Assembly: GCA_002396125.1 (NCBI GenBank)
Contig: DGWL01000061.1
Location: forward strand, 1 to 10,467
Length of the DNA: 10,467 nt
Direction: 5' to 3'
Source: Porphyromonadaceae bacterium UBA4259
Lineage (GTDB): Bacteria; Bacteroidota; Bacteroidia; Bacteroidales; Muribaculaceae
Shown: positions 6,748 to 10,467 of the stretch, piece by piece
How positions within the stretch are numbered: position 1 is the stretch's first letter
Layout: the number at the start of each line of letters is the position of its first letter
Notes under the pieces: model-generated
Told to the model about the DNA's origin: nothing
The model's database searches: none
What the model saw: the letters and a program-made list of their open reading frames with translations, nothing else
Position numbers and translations under genes: made by a program

Positions 6748-7725
6748 TTACCTGATGGGCTCGTTTACTTGCTGGTTTGCTTGCTGTTGAGCTTGAGGCA
6801 TGGGTGGCACGGTGCCTTGATAGGGCTCTTGTTGATGTGGCATGGGAGGCACGGGAGCTTGTTGTTGAGCCTGTTGTGTCCATTGCTGCTGTTGCCAGTA
6901 CTGCTTCATGCTCTGCTGAGTTTGATAAGTAGTGAAAAGCTTCCACATGCCAATGAACACGATAATCAGCATCAGCGCTGCCATTGCTTCGGCATTATTA
7001 ATCAAGAAGAAGAGCATCAGACACAAGCCCACCGCAGTGGTGATGAAGCCACCCTTGTAGGGCGCCCAGTCGGTGATGTTGTTGAGTGGATTAGAACTGC
7101 CTGTCTGCATCACTGGAGCGGCATTAGTTGCGGTAGCATCGTTGCTGGGGGTGATTTGGTTGATATACACAGTGGTGGGTTGTGGCGCATGAGGAGTGCG
7201 CTTGCCGTAGAACTCGTTGGGTAGCGGATAGCCTGCCTGGATGGCGCGGTCCACTGTCTTGTACTTGCGGCGGCGATGCATGTAGTAGAACAGTAGCGAC
7301 AGGAACACTACCGTTATTATTACCCAACCAAAGGTGATGGAAATGTCGCGTGCCAGTTTCATGCCATCTTGAACAGGGTTGTATTCCTCTCTATACCAGT
7401 TATTGCTGCTTTCACCGTCAACGTTTTCGTCAACATCGGCAATGCCGTCGATACTGAGCAATGTGTCGTCGAGGTGCTCGCCCAGGATGCGACTCACGTC
7501 TCCAAATTTTACTTCCACGGCCTTCCCCTCGTGGTCGCGCACCACTACACCGCGCTTTGTGACTGTTACACGGGAGTCGATGCTGTCGGCATTCTCTAGA
7601 GTTGCCGCCTCTACTTGAGCTGTGGTGTCGGCCTTAGCCTTAGTCGCAACTCTCTTGTTTACTCGTGCGCTTGCCGGCGCTATAGTCATCAACGTCACTA
7701 GCAGTAAAATAATTGTCTTTTTCAT
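6748..7725 (-). CDS. DUF6249-like exported/membrane protein, first gene of the sigma-factor operon
   Basis: A 325-residue envelope protein. It has a signal peptide (1-20, MKKTIILLLVTLMTIAPASA) and a polar, acidic segment (about 50-118, including TVTKRGVVVRDHEGKAVEVKFG). A membrane helix (127-148) is followed at once by MHRRRKYKTVDRAIQAGYPLP (149-169), the basic motif that led me to DUF6249. Two more hydrophobic helices lie at about 225-243 and 246-264. The tail (268-320) is rich in Gln and Pro, with PPMP twice (293-296, 307-310), and is low-complexity. DUF6249 proteins have no established activity. The acidic domain should face the periplasm and the RRRKYK motif the cytoplasm. Leading an operon with an ECF sigma factor, it may sense or transmit an envelope signal; that is inference. 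The ATG at 7725 is preceded by AGAAAG. Confidence 0.85.
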   Translation of the reverse strand: MKKTIILLLVTLMTIAPASARVNKRVATKAKADTTAQVEAATLENADSIDSRVTVTKRGVVVRDHEGKAVEVKFGDVSRILGEHLDDTLLSIDGIADVDENVDGESSNNWYREEYNPVQDGMKLARDISITFGWVIITVVFLSLLFYYMHRRRKYKTVDRAIQAGYPLPNEFYGKRTPHAPQPTTVYINQITPSNDATATNAAPVMQTGSSNPLNNITDWAPYKGGFITTAVGLCLMLFFLINNAEAMAALMLIIVFIGMWKLFTTYQTQQSMKQYWQQQQWTQQAQQQAPVPPMPHQQEPYQGTVPPMPQAQQQANQQVNEPIR

Positions 7726-7784
7726 CTTTCTATAGGGTGTTTTGTTTTTATACTCTTAACATTTAATCTTCACTAATTTCATGT

Positions 7785-7816
7785 CAAAATTAATTGTTTT
7801 CATGCATTAGACGCAA
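7785..7816 (-). promoter_or_regulatory. Promoter of the DUF6249-sigma operon
   Basis: On the minus strand, TTG (7816-7814) is followed after 21 bases by TAATTTTG (7792-7785), an exact TAnnTTTG -7 element. Transcription would begin near 7779, giving a leader of about 53 AT-rich bases before the ATG at 7725. The -33 half is only TTG and the spacing is at the long end, so confidence is moderate. Because it fits the housekeeping consensus, basal expression need not depend on the encoded sigma factor. Confidence 0.45.
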
Positions 7817-7940
7817 CAACCACATCAAAATGTTGCACTAGAATTAATTTTTTTTCACTGCCCCAAGCAATGTGGTGCCAGTGCCGCGTGTTTCGTGCTG
7901 TGTAAATAACTCATCACGTTTGGTGATGACACACAAGAAT

Positions 7941-7987
7941 CAAGCGCCACCGCCTTGTTCTTAAGGGCGATGGCGCTTGTTATTTTT
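7941..7987. terminator. Strong hairpin with a plus-strand T-run; likely end of the M13 peptidase transcript
   Basis: CAAGCGCCA (7941-7949) pairs with TGGCGCTTG (7971-7979); after one C-A mismatch the stem continues with CGCC/GGCG (7951-7954 with 7966-7969) around an 11-base loop. On the plus strand it is followed by TTATTTTT (7980-7987). The gene that needs a terminator here is on the minus strand (stop at 8039), where the hairpin is followed by only the moderately T-rich ATTCTTGTGTG. It may act in both directions or stop antisense transcription. Confidence 0.65.
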
Positions 7988-8038
7988 AATCTTGATGAAC
8001 ACGTCATCAATTATTCATAATTTGCACTAAACTATGCG

Positions 8039-10066
8039 TTACCAAATAATGGTGCGGTCCTTCTCGTCGAGCCACATCTTTGCACCGGGCTTGATGTTGA
8101 AAGCCTTGAAGAAGGTGTCGATGTTGCGCAACGTTTGGTTCACGCGATATTGGCCCAGCGAGTGGGGGTCGCTCTTGGTCTGCTGATAGGCGGCCTCGGG
8201 AGTGATATTCTCGGCCCAAATGCGGCCATAGCTCAGATAGAAGCGCTGCACGGGAGTGAAGCCGTCGATTGCCTTTCCTTCTTGGGCCTGAGAGGTCTTC
8301 ATGAAGGCATCGTAGGCAATGCGAAGTCCGCCTTGGTCGGCGATGTTCTCACCCAGAGTGAGGTGGCCGTTGGCGTGCTCGCCGTTGCCCAAGTCGATTG
8401 CGTCGAATTGTGCTGCGAGTTTCTCGGCAGCGGCATTAAATTTCTCGGCATCCTCGGCAGTCCACCAATCGGTGTAGTTGCCCTGATAATCGAAGGTGCG
8501 ACCCTGGTCGTCGAAGCCATGAGTCATCTCGTGGCCAATCACAACGCCAATAGCGCCATAGTTGGTGGCGTCGTCGGCTTTGGCATCAAAGAAAGGCGGT
8601 TGCAGGATGGCTGCGGGGAACACGATCTCGTTGTTCTGAGGATTGTAGTAGGCATTTACGGTCTGTGGTGTCATGCCCCATTCCTCACGGTCAACGGGCT
8701 TGCCATACTTCTCGAGGTTACGCTTGGTGGCCCAGAGCGATGCGGCCTTCATGTTTTCATACAAGCTCAAGCTGGGGTCCACGTTCAGCTTGCTGTAGTC
8801 TTTCCATTTGTCGGGATAACCCACCTTAACGGTGAATGAGTTAAGCTTAACTAAGGCATTAACCTTGGTTTGGTCGCTCATCCAGTCAAGGTTGGCAATG
8901 CGCTCAGCAAGAGCTTTGCGCAAGTCGCCAATGAGCTTCACCATCTTTTCCTTGCTGTCGCCGGCAAAGTATTTCTCAACGTAGAGTTGGCCCACGGCCT
9001 CACCCACTACGCCACCGGGAACACCCATTGCACGCTTCCAGCGGGCCTGACGTTCCTGTTGACCACTAAGCGTGCGGCCGTAGAAGTCGAAGCGGGTCTC
9101 GGCAACCTCATCGCTCAGATAGCCGGCAGCGCTGGTAATGATGCCACCAGCCACATAGTCCTTGATTTCCTGATCCTTGAGGGTGGTCATCAGCTCGTTG
9201 GCAACAGCCATCACCTTGGGTTGCTCAAGAATGAGCTGTTTCATGTTGTTGATGCCCATCAGGTTGAAATATTTAGTCCAATCAATGGCTGGGTAGTCGG
9301 CCTGAAGCTGGTCGATGGTGCGCAGGTTGTAGAGCTTGGCGATGTCGCGTTGCTCGGCACGTGTCATGCTGGCCTGGGCAAACTTATACTCAATGTCATA
9401 GATGGTCTTAGTGGCGCGCTGTGCGTCTTTCTTCTTGTATCCTGCAAGCATGAACATCTTGGTGAGATAATCGCGATACTTTTGCTGAATTTTCTTGCTC
9501 TCGGCATCAGTCTTGAGGTAGTAGTCACGATCAGGGAGCGACATTGAGCCGGCACTCATGTACATCGTGTTCATGGCGCTGTTGGCGAGGTCGGCCTCAA
9601 CACCAATACCAAAGAACGGATTGCCCAAGTTCATGTGCTGGTAGGCGATAAACTCGGTCAACTGCTTGCGGTCAAAGTTCTTGAGTGCTTCAAGATCCTT
9701 CTTCAGTGGAGCGGTGCCCTCGCGGTTGAGGCGCACGCTGTCCATCGCCATAGCATAGAGGTCGGTAACCTTCTGCCCATTGCTGCCCTTGGCATGATGC
9801 CCCTTGGCGAGATTGTCAAAGAGCTCCTTGAGCTGGTCGCGGTTCTTCTCGGCAAGCTCATGGAACACGCCATAGCTTGAGTACTCGGCTGTGAGCGGGT
9901 TGGCCTTCATCCAGCCACCGCCGGCATAGCGATAAAAATCATCACCGGGGCTTACCGTCAAGTCCATGTCGGCACGGCTCAGCCCATGAGTTGTTGCGTT
10001 CTGGGCGCCCATGCACAATGGCATCGTGGCAACAGCCAGAACCAGGAGTTTTTTAAGTCTTGTCAT
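8039..10066 (-). CDS. M13 family (neprilysin/PepO-like) zinc metallopeptidase, exported
   Basis: A 675-residue zinc endopeptidase that would cleave oligopeptides in the periplasm. A signal peptide (1-20, MTRLKKLLVLAVATMPLCMG, cut before AQNA) precedes the M13 N-terminal domain, which begins with PGDDFYRYAGGGWM (40-53), a family hallmark. The catalytic domain shows NAYYNP (471-476, substrate backbone contacts), the zinc site HEMTH (512-516) and GENIAD (572-577), whose E573 is the third zinc ligand and D577 its support. SDPHSLGQYRV (632-642) supplies the equivalents of neprilysin His711 (H635) and Arg717 (R641). The C-terminal Trp (675) is also typical. Length matches bacterial M13 enzymes (about 650-700), and all active-site residues are present. 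C18 is not in a proper lipobox (MPLC), so I do not call it a lipoprotein. It is transcribed alone from a promoter at 10117-10145. Annotations often name such genes pepO; I leave the symbol out. Confidence 0.95.
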   Translation of the reverse strand: MTRLKKLLVLAVATMPLCMGAQNATTHGLSRADMDLTVSPGDDFYRYAGGGWMKANPLTAEYSSYGVFHELAEKNRDQLKELFDNLAKGHHAKGSNGQKVTDLYAMAMDSVRLNREGTAPLKKDLEALKNFDRKQLTEFIAYQHMNLGNPFFGIGVEADLANSAMNTMYMSAGSMSLPDRDYYLKTDAESKKIQQKYRDYLTKMFMLAGYKKKDAQRATKTIYDIEYKFAQASMTRAEQRDIAKLYNLRTIDQLQADYPAIDWTKYFNLMGINNMKQLILEQPKVMAVANELMTTLKDQEIKDYVAGGIITSAAGYLSDEVAETRFDFYGRTLSGQQERQARWKRAMGVPGGVVGEAVGQLYVEKYFAGDSKEKMVKLIGDLRKALAERIANLDWMSDQTKVNALVKLNSFTVKVGYPDKWKDYSKLNVDPSLSLYENMKAASLWATKRNLEKYGKPVDREEWGMTPQTVNAYYNPQNNEIVFPAAILQPPFFDAKADDATNYGAIGVVIGHEMTHGFDDQGRTFDYQGNYTDWWTAEDAEKFNAAAEKLAAQFDAIDLGNGEHANGHLTLGENIADQGGLRIAYDAFMKTSQAQEGKAIDGFTPVQRFYLSYGRIWAENITPEAAYQQTKSDPHSLGQYRVNQTLRNIDTFFKAFNIKPGAKMWLDEKDRTIIW

Positions 10067-10116
10067 GAATGTTGATATTTAGATTGTTAATAGTAATTGT
10101 GCGTTTTTTTGCTGTG

Positions 10117-10145
10117 CAAATGTACTCATATTTGTTGAAAAACAA
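10117..10145 (-). promoter_or_regulatory. Promoter of the M13 peptidase gene
   Basis: On the minus strand, TTG (10145-10143) is followed after 18 bases by TACATTTG (10124-10117), an exact TAnnTTTG. Transcription should start near 10111, so the leader is about 44 bases. It is divergent from the tRNA promoter, whose -33 element begins 41 bases away. Confidence 0.6.
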
Positions 10146-10185
10146 GGCGTTTTAAACTTTTTTTCAATCGCAACACCCATTTTTA

Positions 10186-10216
10186 TTTGCACTTAAAAGA
10201 AAAATCACTAACTTTG
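10186..10216 (+). promoter_or_regulatory. Promoter of tRNA-Leu
   Basis: TTTG (10186-10189), 19 bases, TAACTTTG (10209-10216): both elements and the spacing match the Bacteroidota consensus, the best promoter in the window and fitting for a stable RNA gene. Transcription should begin near 10223, giving a 5' leader of about 50 bases to be removed by RNase P and other nucleases. Confidence 0.7.
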
Positions 10217-10252
10217 CACCCGCAAAATGGGTGACATCACAACCCGTAGACC

Positions 10253-10266
10253 AGAGCAATTGCTCT
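10253..10266. repeat. Perfect 14-bp palindrome in the tRNA leader
   Basis: AGAGCAATTGCTCT reads the same on both strands and ends 7 bases before the mature tRNA. It lies inside the predicted precursor transcript. It could be a dimeric protein site, a small hairpin that guides processing, or chance. Confidence 0.5.
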
Positions 10267-10273
10267 TAACCAC

Positions 10274-10355
10274 GCGCCTGTGGCGAAATTGGTAGACGCG
10301 CTAGACTTAGGATCTAGTAACGCAAGTTGTGTAGGTTCGAGTCCTATCAGGCGCA
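10274..10355 (+). tRNA. tRNA-Leu (anticodon UAG)
   Basis: An 82-base class II tRNA that decodes CUN leucine codons. The acceptor stem GCGCCTG (10274-10280) pairs fully with CAGGCGC (10348-10354), followed by discriminator A (10355). The D-arm has GCG/GCG-type pairing around AAATTGGTAGAC. The anticodon arm CTAGA/TCTAG encloses the loop CTTAGGA, so the anticodon is TAG. The long variable arm is AAC-GCAA-GTT, and the T-arm is GTAGG-TTCGAGT-CCTAT with one G-T pair. The sequence after A73 is CCG, so CCA is not encoded and must be added by the nucleotidyltransferase. Confidence 0.97.
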
Positions 10356-10361
10356 CCGAAG

Positions 10362-10395
10362 AATAACTCATTGGTAAACAATGGGTTATTTTTTT
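10362..10395 (+). terminator. Rho-independent terminator of the tRNA-Leu gene
   Basis: AATAACTCATT (10362-10372) pairs over 11 positions, with one T-G wobble, with AATGGGTTATT (10380-10390) around the 7-base loop GGTAAAC. Seven T follow (10389-10395). It starts 6 bases after the tRNA, so the tRNA is transcribed alone. Confidence 0.85.
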
Positions 10396-10467
10396 ATTTA
10401 TGATGTCTATTGTTGTTCTTTAAGAAATCAAAATCCGAGTTTCCCTTGAAAAGTGGTAGAAATTCTT

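Larger units (their letters stand above)
7726..8038. other. 313-base intergenic region with one terminator and several short hairpins
   Basis: No convincing gene is present; the longest frames are short and lack family resemblance. The right part is the 3' region of the M13 peptidase gene and the left part is the leader and promoter of the DUF6249 operon. Between them are four inverted repeats: GCAACA/TGTTGC (7813-7818 with 7831-7836, 12-base loop), TCATCAC/GTGATGA (7911-7917 with 7923-7929, 5-base loop), the long terminator-like stem at 7941-7979, and TTGATGA/TCATCAA (7992-7998 with 8004-8010, 5-base loop). A run of eight T occurs at 7848-7855. Confidence 0.6.

Noticed and set aside
6721..7224. 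A Leu-rich 167-codon plus-strand frame resembling a membrane protein
   Set aside because: The Leu/His runs are the reverse reading of the CAG/CAA-rich Gln tail of the DUF6249-like gene.
8135..9547. Long plus-strand frames (8135-8839, 8870-9547) opposite the M13 peptidase
   Set aside because: They mirror the conserved catalytic gene and have no promoter or recognisable motif.
10004..10066. Lipoprotein signal in the M13 peptidase
   Set aside because: C18 is preceded by MPL, which does not fit the lipobox; an ordinary signal peptide cut near residue 20 fits better.
1..10467. CRISPR array, insertion sequence, prophage or toxin-antitoxin genes
   Set aside because: No regularly spaced repeats, terminal inverted repeats with a transposase, phage genes or toxin-like small gene pairs are visible. 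The small gene after the sigma factor fits a membrane protein better than a toxin.

Overview
The window looks like chromosomal DNA of a Bacteroidales bacterium, probably a gut Muribaculaceae or Prevotella-like lineage. The evidence is the repeated TTG/TTTG-N18-21-TAnnTTTG promoter architecture, start codons without clear Shine-Dalgarno sites, a tRNA gene without an encoded CCA end, the tail of a type IX secretion (T9SS) sorting domain, and Bacteroidota-typical families (DUF3822, a DUF6249-like protein). The family and genus are inference; no marker gene here fixes them.

Layout. Bases 1-131 are the 3' end of a secreted or surface protein with a T9SS-like C-terminal domain, followed by a terminator. 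A strong-looking promoter then drives a 1318-residue secreted subtilisin-family (S8) protease, a multidomain protein ending in a type I dockerin with two calcium loops. A perfect 17-bp bidirectional terminator separates it from everything to the right, which lies on the minus strand up to 10066. In transcription order (right to left), that part holds an M13 neprilysin-like zinc metallopeptidase (10066-8039), a structured 313-base intergenic stretch, a three-gene set made of a DUF6249-like membrane protein, an ECF sigma-70 factor and a small two-helix membrane protein, and finally a DUF3822 protein overlapping rsmD (16S rRNA m2G966 methyltransferase). At the right edge a divergent promoter region serves the M13 peptidase (minus) and a tRNA-Leu(UAG) gene (plus), which ends in its own terminator.

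Functions. Two unrelated exported proteases (S8 and M13) bracket the window, but they have separate promoters and terminators, so co-regulation is not implied. The most system-like unit is the sigma-factor cluster: a membrane protein, an ECF sigma factor and a tiny membrane protein with a cytoplasmic N-terminus are packed in one apparent operon with a 4-base ATGA overlap. I infer an envelope-signalling module whose anti-sigma factor would be the 105-residue protein, but this is unproven. DUF3822-rsmD is a compact translationally overlapping pair.

I see no CRISPR array, insertion sequence, prophage gene or obviously novel defence system. The most unusual items are the dockerin on a protease in a T9SS-type organism, the FN3-like domain that appears split by an inserted beta-domain in the same protein, and the paired complementary hairpins around the intergenic terminator at 7941-7987.
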